From Agromyces subbeticus DSM 16689 (GTDB lineage: Bacteria > Actinomycetota > Actinomycetes > Actinomycetales > Microbacteriaceae), in assembly GCF_000421565.1 (NCBI RefSeq), contig NZ_ATXG01000015.1, positions 1-64,000 on the forward strand: a DNA stretch of 64,000 nt, given 5' to 3'. Made by a program: the position numbers and the translations under genes. Under the pieces are notes generated by a model. The model did not search any database. It worked only from the letters and a program-made list of their open reading frames with translations, and was not told the DNA's origin. Shown piece by piece: positions 25,887 through 34,390 of this stretch; the first letter of the stretch is position 1, and each line of letters begins with the position of its first letter.

Positions 25887-27293
25887 GTGCCCAAGATTCT
25901 CATCGTCGGCGGTGGCTATGCGGGGTTCTACACGGCGTGGAAGCTCGAGAAGTGGCTGCGCCCGGGCGAGGCTGAGGTCACGATCGTCGACCCGCTGCCC
26001 TACATGACGTACCAGCCGTTCCTGCCCGAGGTCGCGGCCGGCTCGATCGAACCGCGCCACTCCGTCGTCGCGCAGCGTCGGCACCTGAAGAAGACCAACG
26101 TGGTGACCGCGAAGGTCACCGGCATCGATCACGCGAACAAGACCGCGACGATCACGCCCGAGCTCGGTGAGCCGTGGCAGTTCGACTACGACGTCGTCGT
26201 CGTCACGGGCGGCGCGGTCTCGCGCACCTTCCCGATCCCCGGCATCGCCGACAACGCGATCGGGCTCAAGTCGATCGAAGAGGCCGTCGCGATCCGCGAT
26301 CGCGTGCTCACGAACTTCGACAAGGCCTCGAACCTGCCTCCCGGCCCCGAGCGCGAGCGCCTGCTCACCTTCGTCGTCGTCGGTGGCGGCTTCGCCGGCA
26401 TCGAGGTGTTCGCCGAGCTGCGCTCGTTCGCGAGCTCGCTGCTCGAGTACTACCCGCAGCTCACGTTCGACGAGACACACTTCCACCTCATCGAGGCCAT
26501 GGGCCGCATCATGCCCGAGGTGTCGCTGCCCACGAGCCACTGGGTCATCAAGCACCTCGCCCAGCGCGGCGCCGAGATCCACCTCGACACGCAGCTCACG
26601 AGCGCCGTCGACGGCGTCATCGAGCTGTCGACGGGCGAGAGCTTCGAGACCGACCTCATCGTCTGGACCGCCGGCGTCATGGCGAATCCCGCCATTGTGC
26701 GTTCGAGCGACCTGCCCGTCGAAGAGCGCGGCCGCATCAAGACCCGCGCCGACCTGCGCGTCGGCGACGACGAGGACTTCGTCGTCGATGCCTGGGCTGC
26801 CGGCGACATCGCCGCGGTGCCCGACCTCACGGGCGGCGGCGTCGGCGGCTACTGCGTGCCGAACGCCCAGCACGCCGTGCGCCAGGGCAAGCTGCTCGCG
26901 AAGAACATCGTCGCAGTGCTGCGTGGCGAAGAGCCCAAGCAGTACTTCCACAAGAACATGGGCGCGGTCGCGGGTCTCGGCGTCGGCTCGGGTGTCTTCC
27001 AGTCGGGCAAGATCGCGCTGACGGGCCTCATCGCCTGGTTCGCGCACCGCGGCTACCACGGTCTGGCGATCCCGAGCTTCGAGCGCAAGTTCCGGGTGTT
27101 CTGGGGCTGGTGGAACAACTTCTGGCTCGGCCGCGACATCGTGTCGCTGAGTGCCGTGCAGCAGCCGCGTGCCCAGTTCGAGCTCTTCGCGGCTCGCCTG
27201 AAGCCGCCGGCCGTCGAGGCGCCGGCCCAGGCCGCCGAGCCCGCCGCGAAGGCGAGCAAGGCTCCCAAGAAGGAGACGGTCGCCGCCAAGTAG
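25887..27293 (+). CDS. ndh: NADH:quinone oxidoreductase, type II (NDH-2)
   Basis: Single-subunit membrane-associated flavoprotein that passes electrons from NADH to menaquinone without pumping protons. 468 residues with two dinucleotide-binding motifs: FAD, KILIVGGGYAGFYTAWKLE at the N-terminus; NADH, FVVVGGGFAGIEVFAEL near residue 165. AAGDIAAVPDLTGGGVGGYC near 300 is the FAD-contacting block, and the C-terminus has the amphipathic membrane-anchoring segment and a Lys/Ala-rich tail. GTG start with GAGGAG upstream. Confidence 0.93.
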   Translation: MPKILIVGGGYAGFYTAWKLEKWLRPGEAEVTIVDPLPYMTYQPFLPEVAAGSIEPRHSVVAQRRHLKKTNVVTAKVTGIDHANKTATITPELGEPWQFDYDVVVVTGGAVSRTFPIPGIADNAIGLKSIEEAVAIRDRVLTNFDKASNLPPGPERERLLTFVVVGGGFAGIEVFAELRSFASSLLEYYPQLTFDETHFHLIEAMGRIMPEVSLPTSHWVIKHLAQRGAEIHLDTQLTSAVDGVIELSTGESFETDLIVWTAGVMANPAIVRSSDLPVEERGRIKTRADLRVGDDEDFVVDAWAAGDIAAVPDLTGGGVGGYCVPNAQHAVRQGKLLAKNIVAVLRGEEPKQYFHKNMGAVAGLGVGSGVFQSGKIALTGLIAWFAHRGYHGLAIPSFERKFRVFWGWWNNFWLGRDIVSLSAVQQPRAQFELFAARLKPPAVEAPAQAAEPAAKASKAPKKETVAAK

Positions 27294-27319
27294 CGACCGC
27301 CCTGACTATGCTGTGACGC

Positions 27320-27343
27320 GGCGTCGCCCTTCGGGGCGGCGCC
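27320..27343 (+). terminator. Hairpin after ndh, directly before the tRNA
   Basis: GGCGTCGCCC-TTCG-GGGCGGCGCC: a 10-bp stem with one G-T wobble and a stable TTCG tetraloop, 26 bp after the ndh stop and 2 bp before the tRNA. No T-run. It may terminate ndh or be a processed 5' part of the tRNA transcript. Confidence 0.6.
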
Positions 27344-27345
27344 GC

Positions 27346-27419
27346 GCTCCCGTAGCCCAATCGGCAGAGGCAGGCGACTTAAAATCGCCTCAGTCTGGGT
27401 TCGAGTCCCAGCGGGAGCA
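27346..27419 (+). tRNA. tRNA with anticodon UAA (nominal tRNA-Leu) and a short class I variable arm
   Basis: A 74-nt cloverleaf: acceptor GCTCCCG/CGGGAGC, D arm GCC..GGC, anticodon stem GGCGA/TCGCC closing the loop CTTAAAA (anticodon TAA, position 34 at 27380), T arm CTGGG-TTCGAGT-CCCAG, discriminator A. The variable region is only five bases (TCAGT), whereas bacterial leucine tRNAs normally carry a long type II arm. It reads UUA by anticodon, but charging is uncertain. CCA is not encoded. A visual scan found no in-frame TTA codon in the genes called here. Confidence 0.85.
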
Positions 27420-27526
27420 CTGTTCTTCTTTTCACCAGATCCGCGTGCTCACGTGGAGGTCAGGGCATCGAACTGGCGGCCGTGCTGCCACTGCAAGAAT
27501 CACCGATTACCAGACACAATCGGTGT

Positions 27527-28813
27527 ATGACCCAAGATGTCCCGGCTACCGGAGCGTTCCGCGTATCTCGACACAGGCGGGCGCTGCGGGCCGGACTCGT
27601 TGTGGCAGTCGCGCTCGTCCTCACCGCCTGTGGCGGGGTTGTTGGCCAGCCGGGCGGCGGCGCGGGAGATACCACTCTGAGCGCCGATCTCGCGGGCAGC
27701 CTGTCGGCCGAGGACGCCGCTGCGGCGGCTAACGGGGTCAACGCCTTCGGCTTCGATCTGCACACCGCCGTCGCAGAGGATGGCGACAACACCGTCACCT
27801 CGCCATTGTCGGCATCGGTGCTGCTGGCGATGGTCGCCGCCGGTGCCGGCGGGGACAACGCCGAGGAGATGGTCGACCTTCTGGGTCTCGATGGCCCGCG
27901 AGACGGACGGTATGCGGCTCTGCTCGCCGATCTGGTCGGTACCGATGACGTCACGTTGACGATCGCGAACTCGCTGTGGGCGGCCGAAGGCTATCCGTTC
28001 GAGGACGACTATGTCTCGTTCGTGCAAGCCACATACGGGGCGACGCTCGATGAGGTCGACCTCGGCTCGCAGGATGCCGCCGACGCTATCGACGACTGGG
28101 TCGACGAACGCACTCAGGGGCTGATCGATGAGATCGCCGCGGATCTCGGCCTGCCCGATTCGCAGGCGATGCTCGTGCTGCTCAATACTGTGTATTTCGC
28201 GGGTGCCTGGACCACCGCATTCGACGAGAGCGACACTCGGGACGCGCCATTCGCCCTGGCCGGCGGCGACGAGGTGGGGGTGCCCACCATGCATCGCATC
28301 GACGCCGAGGGGGAGACCTCATTCGGTGATGGCTTCCAGATGCTCCGCCTTCCCTACGGTGACGACGAGCGCTTCGGTATGGAGGTGTTGCTGCCCGACG
28401 AGGACGTGGCGCTCGACGACCTTCTCGACGACCTCGACGCCGAGGTCTGGGGGAATGCGGTCGACGGCCTCGAGACGACCACCCTCTCTGAGATCGCACT
28501 CCCACGCTTTGAACTCGAGTGGGACGCGAGCCTCAAAGAGGTTCTGCAATCGCTCGGGATGGTGTCTGCTTTCAGCGGCGGCGACTTCACTCCGATGTCG
28601 CCAGCCAACCCGTTCCTCGACACCGTCGTGCAGAAGACTTATATCCAAGTCGACGAGAAGGGCACCGAGGCCGCGGCGGTCACGGGCGGGTTGATGGCGC
28701 AGTCCGCAGGACCGCCGCCATTCCGGGTCGACCGGCCGTTCGCATTCACCGTCAGCGACCGCGAGACCGGCGCCGTGCTCTTCCTCGGCAGCGTTCACGA
28801 TCCTCGCGGCTGA
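27527..28813 (+). CDS. Secreted serpin-family protease inhibitor (lipoprotein)
   Basis: 428 residues. The N-terminus has basic residues, a hydrophobic helix and a lipobox (VLTACGG, lipidated Cys35), so it should be anchored on the outer face of the membrane. The rest is a full serpin fold: PLSASVLLAMVAAGAGG near residue 92, NTVYFAGAWTTAFD near 223, and an inhibitory-type hinge DEKGTEAAAVTGG at about 376-388 before the exposed reactive loop and FRVDRPFAFTV. The small-residue hinge suggests real inhibition of a serine or cysteine protease; the target is unknown. ATG with CACAAT six bases upstream. Confidence 0.92.
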   Translation: MTQDVPATGAFRVSRHRRALRAGLVVAVALVLTACGGVVGQPGGGAGDTTLSADLAGSLSAEDAAAAANGVNAFGFDLHTAVAEDGDNTVTSPLSASVLLAMVAAGAGGDNAEEMVDLLGLDGPRDGRYAALLADLVGTDDVTLTIANSLWAAEGYPFEDDYVSFVQATYGATLDEVDLGSQDAADAIDDWVDERTQGLIDEIAADLGLPDSQAMLVLLNTVYFAGAWTTAFDESDTRDAPFALAGGDEVGVPTMHRIDAEGETSFGDGFQMLRLPYGDDERFGMEVLLPDEDVALDDLLDDLDAEVWGNAVDGLETTTLSEIALPRFELEWDASLKEVLQSLGMVSAFSGGDFTPMSPANPFLDTVVQKTYIQVDEKGTEAAAVTGGLMAQSAGPPPFRVDRPFAFTVSDRETGAVLFLGSVHDPRG

Positions 28814-28883
28814 CACGCCGTCAACCGGCTTTCGGAGGGGAAGCGCGAGAGCGTCGAACCAAGGCCTTCGGTTCGGACCGACC

Positions 28884-29810
28884 TCAGCCGAGCCTGTCGA
28901 GGCGGCGCAGGATGAGCCCTTCACGGAGCGCCCATGGTGAGACCTCGAGCTCGTCGACGCCGAAGGCGCGCATCGCCTCGGAGAGCACGACGGCGCCCGC
29001 GACGATCTGGAAGGTGCGGTCGGCCGTGATGCCGGGCAGCGCAGGCCGCGCGTCGGCCGGAATGCGCGCGAGGCGGGGAGTCCAGTCGTCGAGCCCCTCG
29101 CGAGTGAGGATGCTGCGCTCGGAGTCGCCGAACCCGTCTTCGACCGTGCCCGCGAGCCGCGCGAGCGATCGGATGGTCTTCGACGAGCCCACCACGTGGT
29201 CGGGCGACGGCAGCGCCCGGAACGGCCCGACCGCCTCGGCGAGCACCGCGCGTGCGTGGGCGCGGAGCCGCGCGACCTGTTCGGCCGAGGGCGGGTCGTC
29301 GGGCAGGAACGAGATCGTCGAGCGCCCGGCGCCGAGGGGGAGCGAGCGCGCGACATCCGGCACCTCGTCGATGCCCTGCGCGATCTCGAGCGAGCCGCCG
29401 CCGATGTCGAAGAGCAACAGGCGGCCGGCCGACCAGCCGTACCAGCGCCGCACGGCGAGATAGGTGAGCCGCGACTCGTCGTCGCCCGAGAGCACCTGCA
29501 GCCGCACGCCCGTGTCGCGCTCGACGAGGTCGAGCACCGCTTCGCCGTTCGCGGCCTCGCGAATGGCAGAGGTGGCGAAGGCCAGCAGTTCTTCGATGCC
29601 GGCCTCGCGAGCAGCGGATGCCGCGCCGCCGACCGCCGTGAGGATCGCGGTGACGCCCTCGGTGTTGATCGAGCCGTCGGGCTCGAGGTAGCGCATGAGC
29701 CGCAGCACCGACTTGTGCGATGCGGTGGGGATGGGGCGGGCGCCAGGATGCGCCTCGACCACCAGCAGATGCACCGTGTTGGAACCGACGTCGAGGACTC
29801 CGAGGCGCAT
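28884..29810 (-). CDS. Exopolyphosphatase / pppGpp phosphohydrolase family (Ppx/GppA)
   Basis: Removes phosphate from polyphosphate or converts pppGpp to ppGpp. 308 residues, the short actinobacterial form. ASKHA-fold phosphate loops are visible: MRLGVLDVGSNTVHLLVVEA at the N-terminus and LLFDIGGGSLEIAQG near residue 142. The ATG at 29810 is fixed by TACGCT exactly six bases upstream. In most actinobacteria this gene follows eno-divIC-DUF501; here it is on the other strand and separated by the protease, ndh, tRNA and serpin. Confidence 0.9.
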   Translation of the reverse strand: MRLGVLDVGSNTVHLLVVEAHPGARPIPTASHKSVLRLMRYLEPDGSINTEGVTAILTAVGGAASAAREAGIEELLAFATSAIREAANGEAVLDLVERDTGVRLQVLSGDDESRLTYLAVRRWYGWSAGRLLLFDIGGGSLEIAQGIDEVPDVARSLPLGAGRSTISFLPDDPPSAEQVARLRAHARAVLAEAVGPFRALPSPDHVVGSSKTIRSLARLAGTVEDGFGDSERSILTREGLDDWTPRLARIPADARPALPGITADRTFQIVAGAVVLSEAMRAFGVDELEVSPWALREGLILRRLDRLG

Positions 29811-29848
29811 GCTGCGAGCGTAACGGTTTTCGTGCATACTGATGCGAC

Positions 29849-29864
29849 TGGGACAGTCGTCCCA
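29849..29864. promoter_or_regulatory. Putative TetR operator
   Basis: TGGGACAGTCGTCCCA: perfect 6-bp arms around four bases, placed between the divergent ppx-like and tetR genes, just after a -10-like CATACT at 29835-29840 and 33 bp before the tetR ATG. The position is right for autorepression of the tetR-MFS operon. Confidence 0.6.
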
Positions 29865-29896
29865 CTTCGTCGTCGGTGCTGTCGAGAGGGGTTCGC

Positions 29897-30493
29897 ATGG
29901 CCCGCATCCCCGCCGCGGAGCGCCGAGCCGCGCTCGTCGAGGCCGCACTGCGCGTGGTGTCGAGGCGCGGCATCGCGCAAGCGACCACGCGTGCAATCGT
30001 CGCCGAGGCGGGCATGTCGCTCGCGAGCTTCCACTACGCCTTCGACTCTCGTGACGAGCTCATCGACGAGCTCATCACGACCGTGGTGGCCCGCGAACAG
30101 CAGGCCGTGCTGCCCGATGAGCTCGACGGCCACGACCTGCGCGAGATGCTCGAGGCGGGCCTCCTGCGCTACTTCGATCATCTGCGCGCCGACCCCGAGC
30201 ACGAGCAGGCGATGCTCGAGCTCACGCAGTACGCGCTGCGTTCGCCCGACCGGCATCCGCTCGCCGTGGCGCAGTACGCGAGGTACGCCGAGTTGGCTGC
30301 CCGCTCGCTCGCGGCTGCCGCAGAGCTGACCGGCGTCGTCTGGCGCACGCCCGTCGAGCAGGTCGCGCGCGTGCTCATCGCCTTCACCGACGGCCTCACC
30401 CTCACCTGGCTCGTCGCCCGCGACGACGACGACGCCCGGGCGGTCGCGCACGCGGCCGCCGACGCCCTCTCGAGAATGGCCGACCCCCGATGA
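29897..30493 (+). CDS. TetR family transcriptional regulator
   Basis: 198 residues. N-terminal TetR helix-turn-helix: EAALRVVSRRGIAQATTRAI, VAEAGMSLASFHYAFDSRDE, followed by a helical ligand-binding domain. Start at ATG 29897 with GAGAGGGG upstream. It is followed after 10 bp by the MFS gene of a tight operon and preceded by a palindrome, so it most likely represses this operon until a transported substrate is present. The ligand is unknown. Confidence 0.88.
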   Translation: MARIPAAERRAALVEAALRVVSRRGIAQATTRAIVAEAGMSLASFHYAFDSRDELIDELITTVVAREQQAVLPDELDGHDLREMLEAGLLRYFDHLRADPEHEQAMLELTQYALRSPDRHPLAVAQYARYAELAARSLAAAAELTGVVWRTPVEQVARVLIAFTDGLTLTWLVARDDDDARAVAHAAADALSRMADPR

Positions 30494-30503
30494 CGAGCCC
30501 CCG

Positions 30504-31793
30504 ATGACGGACCTCGACGCAGCGCAGCCTCCCCAACCCGCGCCGCCGGCCACGGTGACGGCGCTCGGCGAGCCCGTGCGGCGGGTCTCCGCCGGCTGGA
30601 TCGCCTCGTTCGCGACCGTCTGGCTCGGCATCTGGATGGCCCAGCTCACGCCCGTGCAACTGCTGCTGCCCGCCCAGATCGACGCGCAGCTGCGGCCCGA
30701 CAACTGGGTCGACAGCGTGGTCGCCTTCGGTGCGATCTCGGGCATCGCGGCGATCGCGACGATCATCGCCTACCCGCTGACGGGTGCGCTCTCCGACCGA
30801 ACCACGTCGCGCTTCGGACGCCGCCGACCCTGGATCGCGATCGGCGCCGTCGTTTTCGCCCTCTCGCTCGTCTCGCTCGGCCTGCAGACCGAGATCTGGG
30901 CGATCGGGGCGACGTGGGTCGCGGCATCCGTGGGCTTCTGCATCATGACCGCCGCCCTCACCGCGACGATCTCCGACCAGGTGCCCGTCAACCAGCGCGG
31001 CTTCGTCTCGGGCTGGATGTCGGCGCCGCAGGCGATCGGCATCATCGTCGGGCTCGTGCTCGTCACCGAGCTCGTGACCGACACCTCCCTCGGGTACCTG
31101 CTGCTCGCGGTGATCCTCCTCGTGCTCGCGATCCCGTTCCTCACCCGCGCCGACCAGCCGCTCGCGATCGCCGACCGCAGCAGGGTCACCGCCAAGGGCA
31201 TCGTCGCGGGCTTCTGGATCAGCCCGCGCAAGCACCCCGACTTCGGCTGGACGCTGCTCAGCCGGGTGCTCGTCTCGGTCGGCAACGCGCTCGGCACGAG
31301 CCTGCTGCTCTACTTCCTGATGTTCCAGCTGAACGACGCGCACGCCGAAGACAACCTCATCGTGCTCACCCTCATCTACATGGTGTTCGTGATCGCCGCC
31401 TCGCTCGTGCTCGGCAAGCTCTCCGACAAGCTCGGCCGCCGCAAGATGTTCGTGTTCTTCGCCTCGGCTCTGCAGGGCGTCGCGGCCCTGCTGCTCGCCC
31501 TCTTCCCCGACCTCACGGTCGCGATGGTCGCCGCCGGCCTCCTCGGGCTGGGGTACGGCTGCTTCCTCTCCGTCGACCAGGCGCTCGCGACCCAGGTGCT
31601 GCCCGACGCGGCCTCGCGCGGCAAAGACCTCGGCATCATGAACATCGCCTCGGCCGTGCCACAGGCCGTCGCGCCCATGATCGGTGCGGCCGCGGTCGTG
31701 GTCTCGGGATCCTTCATGCTTGTCTTCCTGCTCGGCGCGGCGTTCTCGTTCGCCGGCGCGTTCGCCGTCGCCCGCGTGAGAGGTGTCCGCTGA
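30504..31793 (+). CDS. Major facilitator superfamily transporter
   Basis: 429 residues with about 12 membrane helices and the MFS loop motif GALSDRTTSRFGRRRPWIAI near residue 92, repeated in weaker form in the second half (GKLSDKLGRRKMFVF near 304). The wording of the loops is close to sugar-cation symporter (GPH-like) and actinobacterial MFS proteins. It should import or export the substrate of the operon. The stop overlaps the next start by one base (TGATG). Confidence 0.87.
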   Translation: MTDLDAAQPPQPAPPATVTALGEPVRRVSAGWIASFATVWLGIWMAQLTPVQLLLPAQIDAQLRPDNWVDSVVAFGAISGIAAIATIIAYPLTGALSDRTTSRFGRRRPWIAIGAVVFALSLVSLGLQTEIWAIGATWVAASVGFCIMTAALTATISDQVPVNQRGFVSGWMSAPQAIGIIVGLVLVTELVTDTSLGYLLLAVILLVLAIPFLTRADQPLAIADRSRVTAKGIVAGFWISPRKHPDFGWTLLSRVLVSVGNALGTSLLLYFLMFQLNDAHAEDNLIVLTLIYMVFVIAASLVLGKLSDKLGRRKMFVFFASALQGVAALLLALFPDLTVAMVAAGLLGLGYGCFLSVDQALATQVLPDAASRGKDLGIMNIASAVPQAVAPMIGAAAVVVSGSFMLVFLLGAAFSFAGAFAVARVRGVR

Positions 31794-33040
31794 TGACGCT
31801 CGACCTTCGCATGACCGGTGTTCCGGCGACGGATGCCGCGGAGTGGCGCCGCCCCGAGCGGTACTGGCCCGGCCTGACCGCCGCGACCGCCCACCTCGAC
31901 GCCCCCGTCGGAGCACTGCACCTCGGTGCGCTGCGCCACAACGCGCTCGACATGCAGCGCAGGGCGAACGGCACCCCGATCCGCGTGGCCTCGAAGTCGC
32001 TCCGCGTGCGCGGCGTCGTCGAGGCGCTGCTCGAGATGCCGGGCTATCGCGGCGTGCTCGCGTACACGCTCGCCGAGGCGCTCTGGCTCGCCGACACCAT
32101 CGACGACATCGTGGTGGGCTACCCCACCGCCGAGCGCGGGGCGATCCGCCGGCTCGCGAGCGACCCCGATTTCGCCGCGCGCATCACCGTGATGGTCGAC
32201 TCCTCGGCGCAGCTCGACCTCATCGATGCGGTGCTGCCGCCGAGCCGTCGCGAGACGATCAGGGTCTGCGTCGAACTCGACGCGTCGTGGAACGCACCGC
32301 TGCTCGGCCACCTCGGCGTACGCCGCTCGCCCGTGCACTCACCCGACGACGCGGCAGCGCTCGCCGCGTACATCGTGAACCGGCCCGGCTTCGAGCTCGT
32401 CGGCATCATGTCGTACGAGGCGCAGATCGCCGGCGTCGTCAACCGGCCGGCCGGCCGCCCGGTCGACGGCGCCGTGAACCGGTGGATGCAGTCGCGCTCG
32501 ATGCCCGAACTGCTCGAGCGCCGTGCTCGAGCCGTCGCCGCCGTGCGCGCCGTCGCCGACCTCGAGTTCGTGAACGGCGGCGGCACGGGCTCGCTCGAGG
32601 TCACGGCAGCGGATGCCTCGGTGACCGAGATCGCCGCGGGCTCCGGCATCTTCGGCGGGCACCTCTTCGACGGCTACCAGCACTTCACGCCTGCGCCGGC
32701 CGCGGCCTTCGCGCTCGACGTCGTGCGCCGCCCGAGCCACGACCACGCGACCATCCTCGGCGGCGGCTGGATCGCCTCAGGACCGCCGGCCGCCGACCGC
32801 CTGCCGAGGATCGTCTGGCCCGAGGGGCTCGTCATGGAGCCGCGCGAGATGGCCGGCGAGGTGCAGACGCCCGTGCACGGGGCATCCGCTCGCGGTCTCA
32901 CCGCAGGTGATCGGGTCTGGTTCCGGCACACGAAGTCGGGAGAGCTCGCCGAGCACCTGAACGAGTTCGCCGTCGTCGAGGCCGGTGAAGTGGTCGAGAT
33001 GCTTCCGAGCTACCGAGGAGAGGGCAAGGCGTTCCTGTGA
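31793..33040 (+). CDS. PLP-dependent D-threonine aldolase / D-serine deaminase-like enzyme
   Basis: 415 residues of the alanine-racemase-like fold type III family. The PLP lysine is in GTPIRVASKSLRVRGVVEAL near residue 64; the metal-bearing C-terminal beta domain has QTPVHGASARGLTAGDRVWF and RHTKSGELAEHLNEFAVVEA. The family includes D-threonine aldolases and D-amino-acid deaminases; the exact reaction is unknown. It overlaps the MFS gene by 1 bp and the FAD oxidase by 4 bp, so all three are made together. Confidence 0.83.
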   Translation: MTLDLRMTGVPATDAAEWRRPERYWPGLTAATAHLDAPVGALHLGALRHNALDMQRRANGTPIRVASKSLRVRGVVEALLEMPGYRGVLAYTLAEALWLADTIDDIVVGYPTAERGAIRRLASDPDFAARITVMVDSSAQLDLIDAVLPPSRRETIRVCVELDASWNAPLLGHLGVRRSPVHSPDDAAALAAYIVNRPGFELVGIMSYEAQIAGVVNRPAGRPVDGAVNRWMQSRSMPELLERRARAVAAVRAVADLEFVNGGGTGSLEVTAADASVTEIAAGSGIFGGHLFDGYQHFTPAPAAAFALDVVRRPSHDHATILGGGWIASGPPAADRLPRIVWPEGLVMEPREMAGEVQTPVHGASARGLTAGDRVWFRHTKSGELAEHLNEFAVVEAGEVVEMLPSYRGEGKAFL

Positions 33041-34350
33041 CGGCGACGGGAGCGACGTGGCGCAACTGGGCGCGCACGGAGTCGGTTCGACCGCTGCGCG
33101 TCGAGCGCCCGGCGACGAGCGGGGCGGTGCAACGCGCGGTCGCCGCCGCTGCGGCATCGGGCCTGCGCATCAAGGCCGTCGGCGCCGGTCACAGCTTCAC
33201 CGGCATCGCGGTGGCACCTGGCGTGCAGCTCGATCTCGCCGATCTCTCGGGCATCGTCGACGCCGACATCGCGACCGGGCGGGTCACGCTCGGCGCCGGC
33301 ACCCGGCTGCACGAGCTGCCGGCACTGCTCGCGCCCTACGGGCTCGCACTGCCGAACATGGGCGACATCGACCGGCAGACGATCGCCGGCGCGACCTCGA
33401 CCGGAACCCACGGCACCGGGCTCGGCTTCGGCGGGCTCGCGACGCAGATCGTCGCCGCGAAGCTGGTGAGCGGCACGGGCGAACTCATCGCGGTGAGCGA
33501 GTCGGAGCGCCCCGAGCTGCTGCCCGCCGTGCGACTCGGACTCGGCGCGCTCGGCGTGCTCGTCGAGGTCACGCTGCAGCTCGTGCCCCGCTTCGTGCTG
33601 CACGCCGTCGAGAAGCCGGCCCCTCTCGGCGAGGTGCTCGACGGCTGGCCCGAGCTCGTGCGGGCCAGCGACCACTTCGAGTTCTACTGGTTCCCGCACA
33701 CCGAGGCCGCGCTCACGAAGACGAACACCCGGCTGCCCGGTGACGCACCGCGTCGCCCGCTCGGCCGCGTCTCGCGATGGGTCGACGACGAACTGCTCGC
33801 CAACGGCCTCTACCGCGGGGTCTGCGCGGTCGGCCGCATCGCGCCCGGCGTGGTTCCCGCGTTCGCTCGCCAGGTCGAGAAGCTCACCGGCGACCGCGAT
33901 TTCGCCGACTTCTCGCCGAAGGTGTTCGTGACGAACCGCACCGTTCGTTTCCGTGAGATGGAGTACGCCGTGCCCCTCGCGGCGGTGCCCGACGCCGTGC
34001 GCGAGGTGCGCTCGCTCATCGAGCGGAAGGGCTGGCGCATCAGCTTTCCGATCGAGGTGCGCGCCGCGGCATCCGATGACAACTGGCTCTCGACGGCCTA
34101 CGGCCGCGACAGCGGCTACCTCGCCGTGCATCGCTACTTCCGTGAAGACCCCGCCGAGTACTTCACGGCGGTCGAGGCGATCATGCGCGAGCACGGCGGC
34201 CGGCCGCACTGGGGCAAGATGCACACCCGCGATGCGGCGTCGTTGCGCGAGGTCTACCCGCGCTTCGACGACTTCGTGCGGGTGCGCAACGAGCTCGACC
34301 CCGAACGCCGCTTCGGCAACCCGTACCTCGAGCGCGTGCTCGGGGCGTGA
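33037..34350 (+). CDS. FAD-linked sugar-1,4-lactone / alditol oxidase (D-arabinono-1,4-lactone oxidase family)
   Basis: 437 residues of the VAO/PCMH flavoprotein fold with a C-terminal ALO domain. FAD-binding blocks: VGAGHSFTGIAVAPGVQLDL near residue 48 and AGATSTGTHGTGLGFGGLAT near 118; the family HWGK signature is in GGRPHWGKMHTRDAASLREV near 388. Members oxidise sugar lactones, xylitol or similar polyols with O2. The GTG overlaps the upstream stop (GTGA). A hairpin follows, so this closes the operon. Confidence 0.88.
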   Translation: MTATGATWRNWARTESVRPLRVERPATSGAVQRAVAAAAASGLRIKAVGAGHSFTGIAVAPGVQLDLADLSGIVDADIATGRVTLGAGTRLHELPALLAPYGLALPNMGDIDRQTIAGATSTGTHGTGLGFGGLATQIVAAKLVSGTGELIAVSESERPELLPAVRLGLGALGVLVEVTLQLVPRFVLHAVEKPAPLGEVLDGWPELVRASDHFEFYWFPHTEAALTKTNTRLPGDAPRRPLGRVSRWVDDELLANGLYRGVCAVGRIAPGVVPAFARQVEKLTGDRDFADFSPKVFVTNRTVRFREMEYAVPLAAVPDAVREVRSLIERKGWRISFPIEVRAAASDDNWLSTAYGRDSGYLAVHRYFREDPAEYFTAVEAIMREHGGRPHWGKMHTRDAASLREVYPRFDDFVRVRNELDPERRFGNPYLERVLGA

Positions 34351-34355
34351 ACGAG

Positions 34356-34381
34356 GGGCGGATGCCGCGTGGCATCCGCCC
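34356..34381. terminator. Bidirectional hairpin terminator
   Basis: GGGCGGATGCC-GCGT-GGCATCCGCCC: perfect 11-bp stem, 4-base loop, 5 bp after the oxidase stop and 9 bp before the end of the convergent ABC permease gene. No strong T-tract. Confidence 0.85.
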
Positions 34382-34390
34382 GACCATTTG

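Noticed and set aside
34356-34381. Hairpin considered as a repeat or operator
   Set aside because: Its position between two convergent stops and perfect stem fit a terminator better.
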